The notes beneath the pieces are model-generated. The model was not told the origin of the DNA, searched no databases, and saw only the letters and a list, made by a program, of their open reading frames with translations. This document shows positions 42,420 to 53,072 of a stretch of DNA of 64,000 bases, piece by piece. Location of the stretch: positions 62,001 through 126,000 of the forward strand of contig PDNA01000016.1 in the NCBI GenBank assembly GCA_002573605.1. Reading direction: 5' to 3'. Position 1 is the first letter of the stretch. Each line of letters begins with the position of its first letter. Source of the stretch: Polytolypa hystricis UAMH7299. Its lineage: Eukaryota; Ascomycota; Eurotiomycetes; Onygenales. The position numbers and the translations under genes were made by a program.

Positions 42420-45400
42420 GATGACTGCTGAAAGGGGTCATCTGCAGCGCTGGTATCAATGGGTTTGGAGGCCGAGTGACGGAAACGTTGGTTGGATCCC
42501 TGACGGATTGTCCTTGTTCAAGGAACATATTCTCTTCCTATTTCAACCCATTTCGACTTTCTTTTTCTTTCCGGCATATGCGCCGTGTTTTATTAGATGT
42601 AGTTGGATAGTTTCGGCACAATGTCAGAGGCTTATTTCGCATAACCAGCAGTGCATAAATGAGTGAGGCGTATCCTTCAGGGCAAATCAATTGGAGCACT
42701 TTCCAGATGGAGTAAGCGACAACAATACGAAAGACATATATCCTGATTCGTCGATGGAATCTAGATATATCATCCTTGGTAAGAATATCTGAAAACAACA
42801 TGCAACCCTCGCAAACACGCCATATTTGCGCCAGCATGGGGGGAAAGAGTAGCGAAATATCTCAGAATAACCGAGGATCAAACTTCAATACATAGAAACC
42901 AGGAGGGGGTCTAGAGGAGAACGAGCTTATGATAAGGGCTGGGTTGAAGATAGTTGGGGTAGCTGCATGGGCTGGCAGCTTGGTCACTGATACAACCAAG
43001 AGAGCATTGAAACTTCGTAGTAGTTCGTGGATTTTGTTGGTTCCGAGTCGTAGTTGGTAAAATGTTATCACCAAGGTCTCCCTATAACCTAGAGATATCT
43101 AGAGGTCTAGCTGCGGTGACTGGTCATGTCTAACTACAGGGAGAGGAAGCGTTAGCAGAAGGTCTTCATGGAGTACGGGCCAAAAGCACAACGTTAGGCA
43201 ACTTATCTCTGTACAACTTTACAAAACCTTGTTTCTGCAAGCGTGTTCCATGTATATTAAGGTCCCGGAGCCTTGAAGAGCCCCCAAACCTGCTCTAGGC
43301 ATAAGTGGGCGAGCGTTGGCCCCGAACTGCAAGCTGTCGTGACCGGTGAGCGAGCCGGTAATCCTAACGGCAAACGGCAAACGGCCAACTAAATCCATCC
43401 TCGAGAGTACTATGCGTGCAATCTCGCCGAATGATATTGCGGAAACATTTCTCAGGGACGCATATTGCTAGTTGTGCTTGGTTTAATGAATGCTGATCGT
43501 GTCAGCTGCCCCGCGGTTGGATGTATGCCGTCACATCCTATAGCAGCGGTTAGGCGACTCCAATCAACATCCTAGAGATCCCGTATATGTTAGTCGTTCC
43601 AGGTTAGCGATCATTTTTTTAGAACTTTATGCAAAATGATATGCATTCATGCAGCTCCATACTGCAGAAGCATGAAGTTGTGAAAGAGAGAAAACAAGAG
43701 CGTCGTTGTTTTTGGGCTTTACACAAAGGCCTAATTTTAGCAACGCTAAAGCTTAGCTGCGGTTGTGCCTTCTGGCACCCTCAGCTTGGGCCTTTTTCGT
43801 CATACTCAATTCCTCACAATGTGCAGGACAGGGATGACGGCGATCCTGACGCTGGCCCCCAAGAGGATAACTCCTCTTTTTTTTGTTTCAACAAAGGACC
43901 CATGAGGTTATTCAGGCCAGGAAAGCGACCCGTTGAAACACGGTGAAGCTGCAGTTACGGGCGCGTGTACGAACTCTTGGCTGGACAGGTTTTTATAAAA
44001 GCGTAGCTTTGCGGATGACTGCGCATTTTGACTGTGGTAAATATTTATTAATCTTGCCTATTATCTACTTATGTCTGTATTGTAAGTAAGTTGGGGATGA
44101 TGACCCTGCATGTTTTTCTCATTGCAGCTGTTATCGTCGCAGTGAGGAATATCCACAACAATTTCCTTTGTTAATCTCTATCAAAGGCGGGGTATCGGCG
44201 GGATAGCTAATAGCAAGGTAGGAGGTTGATTAATCTGACTACTGTATATTTAATAAGCTGCAATGGGGATGTATACAGTACCTCCACAAGGCAGTTATGA
44301 CCCTAGACGAGCAAATTACTGCAGCAAGCAATCCAGAAAATCCCGAAGGCCAGCAAGAACTGTGAGTAGGTATAAGCTGGGAGGTCAACCAAGCTCCGTG
44401 CCAGGAAAGATACACCAGAATAGAATGCGGAGCTTGAGTTGGTTTAATGACACTAGAACAGAGAAAATAGAGGCCGTAGGTGCCTGGAAACTACCTGATC
44501 CGGCATGGACGCCGAAATATGAAACTTCATGCAGAGAATGTCACCCACACAATAAACCGAGCCACAGTATCAGTTGGGAAATTGGCGGTGGGTGGCGTGG
44601 TCAAGCCGGCCCCTTGCCCAGAGCGGCGAGGCGCTGCAGGAGATGACGCAGGTTTCCGGTATGAATATTTGCGAATGTTGGTGGAGAATTGCCGTGGAAG
44701 CCTGTTTATAGCCTCAAGCTGTCGAAATCCGGTGCCATAATCAGGTTACCTCTTTTTGGGTTCCTGGGAGGATGCGTTGATGTTGGAGAGAATACTAATT
44801 CAGGTCCAATTGAATCGGCCTCGGGATATTAGGCTACTCTCAGTTGACAAGACACCCATACGTAAATATAGCAGGCATCAGGTATACCATTCTGTCTTGA
44901 TGAGTACAGCAGACGGCAGGGAGTTAACATTCCAATTGCTTCTGAAACAGCTGGATGTGGATACCAGAGTGTCTGTTCTATTGTGTGCCATACACGCAAG
45001 GTTGACCTCTGCATTCCATCTGGACACATAGGAAACTGTTCCATGAGAAGCTCTCATCAGTCCCCCCTTGCAAGGCATCCTTTCCTTTCCTTTCCTTGCT
45101 TTCTTCTTCTTTTGGAATGTGCGAGCAGTTCCGGTTCCCATAGTAATCTGATAGACGCGGTCAATGTGGTAGGAAGAAGATTTTCAGAATTGTCGACTAT
45201 CGTTCAGCAGCAAGCTCGTGACGGTGTTATCAGAAGTCGAATCGTGAAAAGCTCGGGGCCTAAAGTCGTAACCTGGTTCCCATAGGAGCTTACCAGCAGA
45301 ACAAAGTGTCATGCTGTCGTAGGAGGATCGATATATATTCTTCCATCCACAGTGCGATATTGATATAATGCTGTGATATCGGTATGTGGTTTGTGGAAAA

Positions 45401-46475
45401 AATGCGGCCCGAAAGCGCGTGGCGCACGCGTCGCGGCTCGGGAAGCGCCGCTGTCGATGCGTTGCTTTGAAGAACAAGTTCAGCATCAGCTCCATCAGAA
45501 TGCTATCATTTGATATCAATCCACTGACCTGCCGCCCTGCACTGGGCCATTGAGAATGATGACCCTCGCCAATTGCCTATTCGCACTCTGTCCCGTACTC
45601 GAGGGAGACTAAGAGCTGTCCTGCATCCATGAGAATGCCTCGTCGCACAGTCGCATTGGCTTTCGAATTCAACGACGGCCTGTCAAATCGCTGTGGTTAG
45701 ACTTAGAGAGGCATGCATAGCAGACACATACATATCGTCTCTTGCCAGTGATTTAGGACTTCGTGGATTGGGTGTAGCTGGACGCGCTGCCCAACTCGAG
45801 CCGTCCCGCGCGTTTTCCACCTCAGACCAATGATCAAATCCACTGCATCAGCAAAAGTCTCATCCTTGCACTGGGCACATACAATGCAGTAATACTCCGT
45901 ACGCCGAGAAACTAAACTGCAGTCGAAGTCTGGCTTTGAAGCCAGTGGCACGAGAGACTCGCCACCTTTCTAGGAAATAGAGGGGTAGGAGGTCTTGTGA
46001 TTATTGACCTTTTGCTTTTTCTCGTGCTGACTAGACAGCTTGAAGCTTCGCGTTGCAATGGTGGGAACCCACCCTGGTTTCCTTTCTGCTTCGTATTTAG
46101 CTGAACCTTGCTTCCCGTATAAACCTTCGAACTGGCTCCTCGACACACAAAAAACAAGAAAACGTCAGGGAGAAGGTTGATTGCGACATTTGGCCTACCC
46201 ACGCGATTATGCCACTAAGCTCCGGGAGCTCATCCTGCATGGTTTCTGGGATGGAGCTTATGCAAACAGGCATTATGATCGAAAATTGCGAGCTCCGGTA
46301 TGAGGCTTTATAAAGGAGAGTGGCCTTGGTTCCTTCCGAAAAAAGAGAAGAAAAAAAAAAAACTCCAGAGAAGCTGTGCAGCCTGTTCTTGTTTTCTCCT
46401 TCGCTCGTTTGTACAGCTAGATATTAATACTATCTAGCAGAGAGCTTTTGCTTCCTGTGAAATTCCTCCTTTACC
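42420..46475. other. Gene-poor block of about 4 kb
   Basis: Both strands show only short, unconserved frames. The longest plus-strand ones (43629-43946 and 44263-44646) have no recognisable content or splice partners. No terminal inverted repeats, transposase or reverse transcriptase motifs are visible. A short imperfect repeat of CGGCAAA lies at 43367-43387, and a CTTTC-rich stretch at about 45075-45110. The right end is the MFS promoter. Confidence 0.5.
46309..46314 (+). promoter_or_regulatory. TATA box of the MFS transporter gene
   Basis: TATAAA within GGCTTTATAAAGGAG, 167 bases upstream of the ATG at 46476, followed by a purine run and a pyrimidine-rich leader. Confidence 0.5.
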
Positions 46476-48035
46476 ATGGCTGGTTCGAAGAATGCGGCGG
46501 AGGAGTCCAATCCAAAGGACCCGGCCGAAACCAGTTCCGCACCGACAATCGACAATACAATCCTAGCAGCGCTCCCAGAAGGCAGCGTTGACCCTGTTTA
46601 CGAAGCCAAAGCGCGGCTACTGAATCAGGCGATTCTAGACATTGGCATGGGAAGATATCAATGGCAATTGTTCATTGTTATTGGGTTTGGCTGGGCGTGC
46701 GATAACCTGTGGCCGATCACGACGTCGCTTATTTTTACTCCGGTCGCAAATGAGTTCTTACCTTCACGTCCTCCGTTCCTTACGCTGGCGCAGAATATCG
46801 GACTGCTTGTGGGCGCTGTCTTTTGGGGCTTCGGGTGCGATATATACGGTCGACGATGGGCATTCAACTTGACCATTGGCATTACTGCTGTTTTTGGCAT
46901 GATAGCTGCTGGCTCGCCGAATTTTGCAGCAATTGCCGTCTTTGCTTCTCTATGGTCCGTGGGCGTTGGCGGAAATCTACCAGTGGATTCCGCTATCTTC
47001 CTTGAGTTCCTTCCGGGAACGCATCAATATCTTCTCACGGTTCTATCGATCGACTGGGCCCTAGCCCAGGTCCTGGCGAATCTTGTTGCTTGGCCTCTTC
47101 TTGGGAACTTGACCTGCCAACAGGACACCGAGTGCTTTCGTTCTGAAAATATGGGATGGAGGTATTTCATCCTCACCATGGGCGGCATTTCACTAGTGAT
47201 GTTCCTCATGCGCTTCGTCTGGTTTACGATTTACGAATCACCCAAATTCCTCATGGGTCGAGGGAAGGATGAAGATGCAGTTCGTGTCGTGCATGAAGTA
47301 GCAAGGAGAAATGGCAAAACCTCATGGCTTACCCTCGAACACCTAGAAAGCATTGGCCAGGGCGCCAACCAGAGAACGGACGCGGCACAAGCTGTCAAGC
47401 GCAATCTAGAAAAACTCAATCTAAACCACATAAAGGCTCTTTTCGCGACTCCCAAACTCGCATACTCGACATCATTAATTATTGTGGTCTGGGCATTCAT
47501 CGGCCTGGGATTTCCACTTTATAATGCATTTCTGCCATTCATCCAAGCAACTCGCGGCGCAGATTTCGGCGACGGTTCCACGTATATCACCTATCGCAAC
47601 TCGCTGATTATTTCGTCCCTAGGCGTACCAGGCTGTCTTCTTGGCGGTGCGCTCGTCGAAGTCCCTCGATTCGGCCGCAAGGGCGCGCTGTCTGTATCAA
47701 CCGTGCTGACAGGGGTCTTCCTCTTCGCGTCCACGACGGCAGTAACTTCCAACGCGCTGCTTGGCTGGAATTGTGCGTACAACTTCATGAGCAACATCAT
47801 GTACGCTGTGCTCTACTCGTACACGCCAGAGATCTTCCCAACCAAGGACCGGGGCACGGGGAACGCTTTAACTGCGGCTGCCAATCGCATCTTTGGTATC
47901 ATGGCGCCTATCATTGCGATGTTTGCGAATTTGGAAACTGCGGCGCCAGTGTATGTTAGTGGTGCGCTGTTTGTTGCAGCTGGGGTGCTGGTTGTTCTTC
48001 TTCCGTTTGAGCCAAGGGGTAAGGCTAGTTTGTGA
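46476..48035 (+). CDS. Major facilitator superfamily transporter (SV2/sugar-transporter-like)
   Basis: A single exon of 519 residues with a good start context (ACCATGG). After a 60-residue polar N-terminus come about 12 hydrophobic helices. The loop between helices 2 and 3 carries the MFS signature GFGCDIYGRRWAF (a variant of GxxxDxxGRR). Helix 4 has SVGVGGNLPVDSAIFLEFLP, typical of SV2-like and fungal organic-ion/sugar transporters. Helix 11 region YTPEIFPTKDRGTGNALTAAANR is a strong family match. The central loop contains Arg/Lys-rich segments. The substrate cannot be told from sequence; sugars, organic acids or small aromatic compounds are possible. Plasma membrane location is expected. 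No neighbours suggest a secondary-metabolite cluster. Confidence 0.85.
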   Translation: MAGSKNAAEESNPKDPAETSSAPTIDNTILAALPEGSVDPVYEAKARLLNQAILDIGMGRYQWQLFIVIGFGWACDNLWPITTSLIFTPVANEFLPSRPPFLTLAQNIGLLVGAVFWGFGCDIYGRRWAFNLTIGITAVFGMIAAGSPNFAAIAVFASLWSVGVGGNLPVDSAIFLEFLPGTHQYLLTVLSIDWALAQVLANLVAWPLLGNLTCQQDTECFRSENMGWRYFILTMGGISLVMFLMRFVWFTIYESPKFLMGRGKDEDAVRVVHEVARRNGKTSWLTLEHLESIGQGANQRTDAAQAVKRNLEKLNLNHIKALFATPKLAYSTSLIIVVWAFIGLGFPLYNAFLPFIQATRGADFGDGSTYITYRNSLIISSLGVPGCLLGGALVEVPRFGRKGALSVSTVLTGVFLFASTTAVTSNALLGWNCAYNFMSNIMYAVLYSYTPEIFPTKDRGTGNALTAAANRIFGIMAPIIAMFANLETAAPVYVSGALFVAAGVLVVLLPFEPRGKASL

Positions 48036-49418
48036 AGATCTGTACAATGTTGTTTCTTTACACTAGGCCCCATGTTCTACATTCCACTGTCCCAGTGTGA
48101 TTGTGTATATGTATCCATGTACATACTCAGCTGGTAGAAAAGGTTTGGTGTCACAGTCTTCATCGTCTCATGGGCCTATTTCTTGCCTTTCTTAGCGAGG
48201 ACGACCCACAATAGATAGTCTCTTAGGCAGACAGTTCCATCCCAATAACTAATACTAGTATCAATTTTAATTCTCCTACAAGCAATAGGCTTTAGTAGTA
48301 GACATGTCACGTTTCGAACCCTCCTACGCATCCCCTCCCGCGAGGATTGGCTTTGGCTGTGCGAGCTCCATGAGCTCCCAGGATTGCTCCATGTCTATCC
48401 AATTACTCAGTATCTCCGGAAGAATTATCCCGATTCCAAATAGCAGCCGTTAATTGGAATTGTATGATATCAAGCTGCGGCAAGATGATTGGGGTCAAAG
48501 GCTCTGTCTGAGTTTAGGCTGGTGCATGGTGAAGTTACGCTGGAGGGTATGTGACTTGAATGATTCAGTGCACACGATGACCATGAGGAAGATATGATCT
48601 TTAAGATTGTGAAAGGCAGAGAAAAGGGAAACTCTTCAAAAAAACAAGTGCATTTGGTATGCATCCGGGTAATCATCCCAGACTCAGACGGAATGAAGCC
48701 CGCAAGGAAATGACCCATGCCAGCAGGCGTGTCTCCCTCGATAAGAACACTCCATCGGAGTGTAAGCAATATTTCACCAAATATTCGTCAAGAGAGGTCC
48801 AGGCGTTTGTTATTTCCCTTTGAAGAATACAGGTATGTGATCGTGATGCAAGTAGAGTGAAATACCCGCTTCTCATGTATTTCTTTTTTAATTCCATCAG
48901 TAGAATGGGCTCCTAGGATCAGCATAAAGTCCGAACTGCCTTTCATATTGGTAATGCGCTATATGTTTGAGAGGAATGAGGAGTAGGACTGCCAATGGAA
49001 ACTGCCAATTCGCTAATGAATCGTCCACGGATGGGAGCCGAGGTGGTTAACAAGTGCAGACCCCGCGAATTGCGACGAGAGGGAGAGAACCCCTAAAGGC
49101 CCACAATTCCCCGGCTTTAAGACCAGCTTTAGGGACAAGGGACAAGGAGCTAGCAGTGAGCTGTAGCGCACTGGGGACGCTGATGTCGCTCGGTTTGTTA
49201 TTTGTGACACATGAGTGGCTGGCCTTTCGACCAAATCTACCTCGGCATTTTTGAGAGCCGGCTATTTTGGACAGCTCCATTTCAAGTGCTTCATCTTCAG
49301 AACTCTTCCCGAATCATTAAAAGCTGTTTTTCGAATTTTGTACTTTGTCCCGTCGATAAGACGTTTTGCAGCAGGGATCCTTTAAATCTAATTTGAATGC
49401 TACAAAGCATCATTCACC
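48036..49418. other. Spacer, no gene seen
   Basis: Short open frames only, on both strands. The last 100 bases before 49419 form the promoter and leader of the cytochrome b5-dehydrogenase gene. Confidence 0.5.
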
Positions 49419-51211
49419 ATGGCAGATCAAACCTTCACCCGCGCGCAAGTCGCGGAGCACAAGACAGAAGATTCACTCTGGTGCATAATCGACCACCGCG
49501 TGTACGATCTCACAGATTTCATCGACGCGCACCCCGGCGGCAGCGTGGTGCTAGCTCAAATCGCCGGCCAAGACGCGACGTCGGAGTTCTACAACCTGCA
49601 CCGCCAGGAGGTGCTTGAGAAGTACAAGGTCAGTCTCTGCATAGGCACCATTGCTGGCGAGAAGCCGGAAGTTCTCCCAAACCCGCAGGGCAGTTTAAGT
49701 CCCGTGCCGTATGCGGAGCCGTTATGGTTGCGTCCGGAGTTTAAGAACCCGTACTATGATGAGAGTCATAGGAGGTTGCAGAAGGCGATGAGAGAGTTCA
49801 CGGATAAGTATGTCACGCCTGAGGCGCAGGAGAAGGAAGCAGATGGGACGTATATTAGCCAGGAGCTTATTGATCGCATGGCGGAGACGAATATTCTAGC
49901 CATGCGATTGGGGCCGGGCAAGCATTTGCATGGGCGGAAACTCATGGGTGGTGTTGTCGAGGGGGACAAGTTTGATTATTTCCATGACTTGATTATTAGT
50001 CAGGAGCTGGTGAGGTGTAATTCACGAGGTTGGTATACAATTTATTCATTACGAAGGATTCTGTTGGCTAACGATTGTTCCCTTTTGTAGGTTTCCAGGA
50101 TGGGAATATGGCTGGCATGGTGATCAGCTTGACAGCTATACTCCACTGGCTTAACGACGAGGAGCTCAAGCAAAAGGTTTCTACAGAGGTCTTATCCGGC
50201 CAGAAGAAGATCTGTCTTGCTATCACAGAAGCATTTGCTGGAAGTGACGTTGCAGGTCTCCGAACAACTGCAGAAAAGACCCCTGATGGAAAACACTACA
50301 TTGTCAGCGGCACCAAGTATGTTTTTTGATATCCTTTACCCCTCCTACATCATAACGAACCTACCCATCTAAACCCGTTGCCTAGGAAATGGATCACAAA
50401 CGGCATGTTCTGCGACTACTTTGTCGTCGGCTGCCGCAGCTCCCAGGGTTTCTCCGTCCTCCTCATCCCACGCACCGAAGGCGTAGAAACCACCTCCATC
50501 AAAACCTCCTACTCCTCTACCGCAGGTACCTCTTTCGTCCAATTCGAAAACGTCAAAGTTCCCGTAGAATACCTGCTAGGCGAGGAACACAACGGGTTCA
50601 AAGTCATCATGAGCAATTTCAACCACGAGCGCTTCATGATTGCGTGTGGTGTGGCGCGTAATTCAAGGACGGTGGTGGAGGAGTGTTTGAAGTGGGCGAA
50701 TCAGAGACTGGTTTTTGGGAAGGCACTCGTTGAGCAGCCTGTTATTCGGCAAAAGTGAGTCTACCTGCCTGCCCCCGCCCCCTTTGTCATTAACATCTCA
50801 ACAAGCCCATACGGATCTGGTGGAGAAAAAGAAAAAAGAAGAAGAAGAAGAATCTAACAAATAACACTCACCAGACTCGCACGAATGATCGCCCTCTGCG
50901 AATCGAACCAAGCCTGGCTCGAATCTATCGCCTATCAAATGTGCAACATGAGCTACGCCGAACAAGCTAAACATCTCGCCGGCCCGATCGGCATGCTAAA
51001 AGCCCACTTAACCCGCTCTGCCGGCGAAATCGCCGACAATGCGACTAACATCTTTGGCGGTCGTGGGTTGACGAAAACTGGTATGGGCAAGGTCATTGAG
51101 ATGTTCCATCGCACGTATAAGTTCGATTCGATACCGGGAGGCACGGAGGAGGTGTTGAACGATTTGGGCGTGAGGCAGGCGATGAAGAGGTTCCCGAAGG
51201 CTATGCTATAG
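49419..51211 (+). CDS. Acyl-CoA dehydrogenase with N-terminal cytochrome b5 domain
   Basis: Four exons, 49419-50028, 50091-50316, 50386-50754 and 50875-51211, give 513 residues. Residues 5-80 are a cytochrome b5 domain with both haem His ligands (DAHPGGS and FYNLHRQ). An acyl-CoA dehydrogenase follows from about residue 105: N-terminal helices, then the FAD-binding beta domain (CLAITEAFAGSDVAGLRTTA, TKKWITNGMFCDYF) and the C-terminal helical domain (NHERFMIACGVARNSR, ATNIFGGRGLTKTGMGKVIEM, IPGGTEEVLNDLGVRQ). It lacks a mitochondrial presequence and does not end in a classic SKL peroxisomal signal. The fusion suggests electrons move from FAD to the haem, but the substrate is unknown. The first intron has an unusual GTTGGT donor chosen because it alone keeps RGFQDGN in frame; a GTATAC donor five bases later breaks frame. 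Confidence 0.87.
50828..50853. repeat. A/GAA purine repeat inside an intron
   Basis: AAAAAGAAAAAAG followed by several GAA units within the third intron (50755-50874) of the acyl-CoA dehydrogenase gene. The intron still has a CTAAC branch site and CCAG acceptor, so splicing should survive. Confidence 0.7.
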
Positions 51212-51814
51212 AGTGGTATGTGTTTTGGATGGTTGCGGCCAGAAGGAAACATCCGAGACCGGTTCTTATTAGAGAGTTAGCAGGGCACATATATATAATC
51301 ATAGAATATATGATCAGCTGGGAGATATTTGCCGTATAGCTTAGGGGGGGAAGAAGAGAGTAGGAGCTGACTGCTGCTCAGTCATCCAGCTTTGGAAGAT
51401 GAAAGAACATAAATCAGAATAGAACTGTGCCCGATTATAAAATGTACTATCCTTTTGTCGTCCTGGTCCTTCATGTGCCCTTAGCGCAAAGGAATCCACA
51501 TCAGGTATATTTTAGAAACCATAACCCGGACCGCTCCGTCGTCAACCGTATAAGTTATGCTCGGATAGGGGGATTCCAACAAAATAAAGCTTATTATCAC
51601 ATATGAACTCTATTTTCGTCTAGAGAGGGAGAAGGGGGGTTCTCGAACCAGCGGAAACCAAGTGAATGACAAAAGGAAAAATAAAGATATTATCCCACCA
51701 TCTATAGAAACGCCATGCTTGCCCAAAAACCGAAAAAGAAACCCTGCCAAAAAAGACTCCTCCGCTGAAAAACAAAAAAAGAAAAAGAAAAAATAAGACA
51801 AAGACGGTAGTTTA
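51212..51814. other. Convergent spacer, no gene seen
   Basis: It lies between the stops of the acyl-CoA dehydrogenase and rhodopsin-domain genes. It contains A-rich tracts (51765-51795) and nothing coding. Confidence 0.55.
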
Positions 51815-53072
51815 TCACGACGTTCTTGTGTCACCACTCAACACCAAAAACTCATGATACTGCCTCCGCGGATACGTCTGATGCTGCGGGAACATCTGCC
51901 TTATCACCCGAGGACTCATCACATCATGCCTTAGCTCAACGCTATTCCTAACCGTGATACCGCGTCGAAAGCTCCAGCGGCGCGGGGAGCGTATATATGA
52001 GTATGTTTCGCGGGGCGGGGATGGGTACTGGAGATGATCTCCTCCTCCCATTTGGTCGCGGTGCCGGAGGGAGAAGATGGTTGGTGCATGCGCGAGGATG
52101 GCGGAGATAAATACTTCGCTGGACTCCCAGGTCGAGCGGACTAGGGGCCCAGATATGTAGTGGCGGAAGGGGATGTGGATTATTGCGATGGCGATGAGGA
52201 GGATGGCGAGGAATAGTTGGGTGAAGACTAGGAGTCGACTTGAGATTGGATGGTTAGAAGGTGGAATTTTTTTTTCTTCAAAGAGGGTTCCAGGGGGGAG
52301 GTATGAGGTGGAACTCACTGTTTTGTCGATGGTTGGAAATTAAGTAGCCATAGTATAGCGGGTATTATGAGCATTATATTGGTAACGATGTCCAGAAAGA
52401 CAATAGCGAACAGCTGCCGCAGTGCTTTTGAGCAACTCCCTGTATCGGTTGTGTTAGCTTCCAAAAAGGCGTCCTACTAGTAGAGCATGATGTATGTAAT
52501 GTACATACCTGGACTTGGGGTGACCTGGTAGTACAATCTAAAAGGGCGACACTCGAGAAACGAAGCAATGTGGATCCCGATGAACGTGGCGAGCAGCACC
52601 CCGAAATATCCTTTATACGCCTTCGCGGGCCAGGGAATATGGCCTTGTATCGCCAAATAGAAAAGCAAGACAACAGACTTGTGTATCCATAGACTGTAAA
52701 GGTACAAATATATTTAGCACTTATCTAAAAAAGAAAATCGACCAAGTCAACGTACTAGGTATTATAGCAAGCTCTCCCAGCAAGCATGAGCCTGCTGCCC
52801 GCTTCCCTCTGATAAATCTCCTGCGCCGAAAACTCGTGTGTTACTCTGAACGAATCCGGCATCACATTGGTGCCCCAAACAAGCGCTATAGTCGTGGATA
52901 TCGTGCGACCGAGTAGACATAGCACCGCAAGCATGGTAAGGTAATCGCTCCAATGGAAAGGTTGGTGTCTGATTCTGCGCATCGCCAACCGAGCTCCCAT
53001 CAGGAGCATCGCGCAAATCCCAAAGACCAATCCCACGACCAACACGCTTATCGTGTCTCGGTCCAATAGCAT
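51815..53072 (-). CDS. Fungal rhodopsin-domain (PTH11-like) integral membrane protein
   Basis: Four exons on the minus strand: 53072-52756, 52693-52509, 52439-52319 and 52238-51815, giving 348 residues. Seven hydrophobic helices are visible. The first is VLVVGLVFGICAMLLMGARL with the following Arg-rich loop, and the signature regions are RPFRLYYQV (usually CRPF.LYW) and GSCSKALRQLFAIVFLDIVTNIMLIIPAILWL. The tail after the last helix is about 100 residues, soluble, rich in Arg, Ser and Pro. This is the large fungal rhodopsin-like family that includes Pth11-type receptors. No N-terminal CFEM domain is present and the retinal Lys of opsins is not expected in this family. It might sense surface or chemical cues, but the ligand is unknown. 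All introns (62, 69 and 80 nt) preserve frame. Confidence 0.8.

Noticed and set aside
44263..44740. Two overlapping plus-strand frames in the gene-poor block
   Set aside because: They lack domains, plausible introns or a promoter, and their amino-acid patterns look random.
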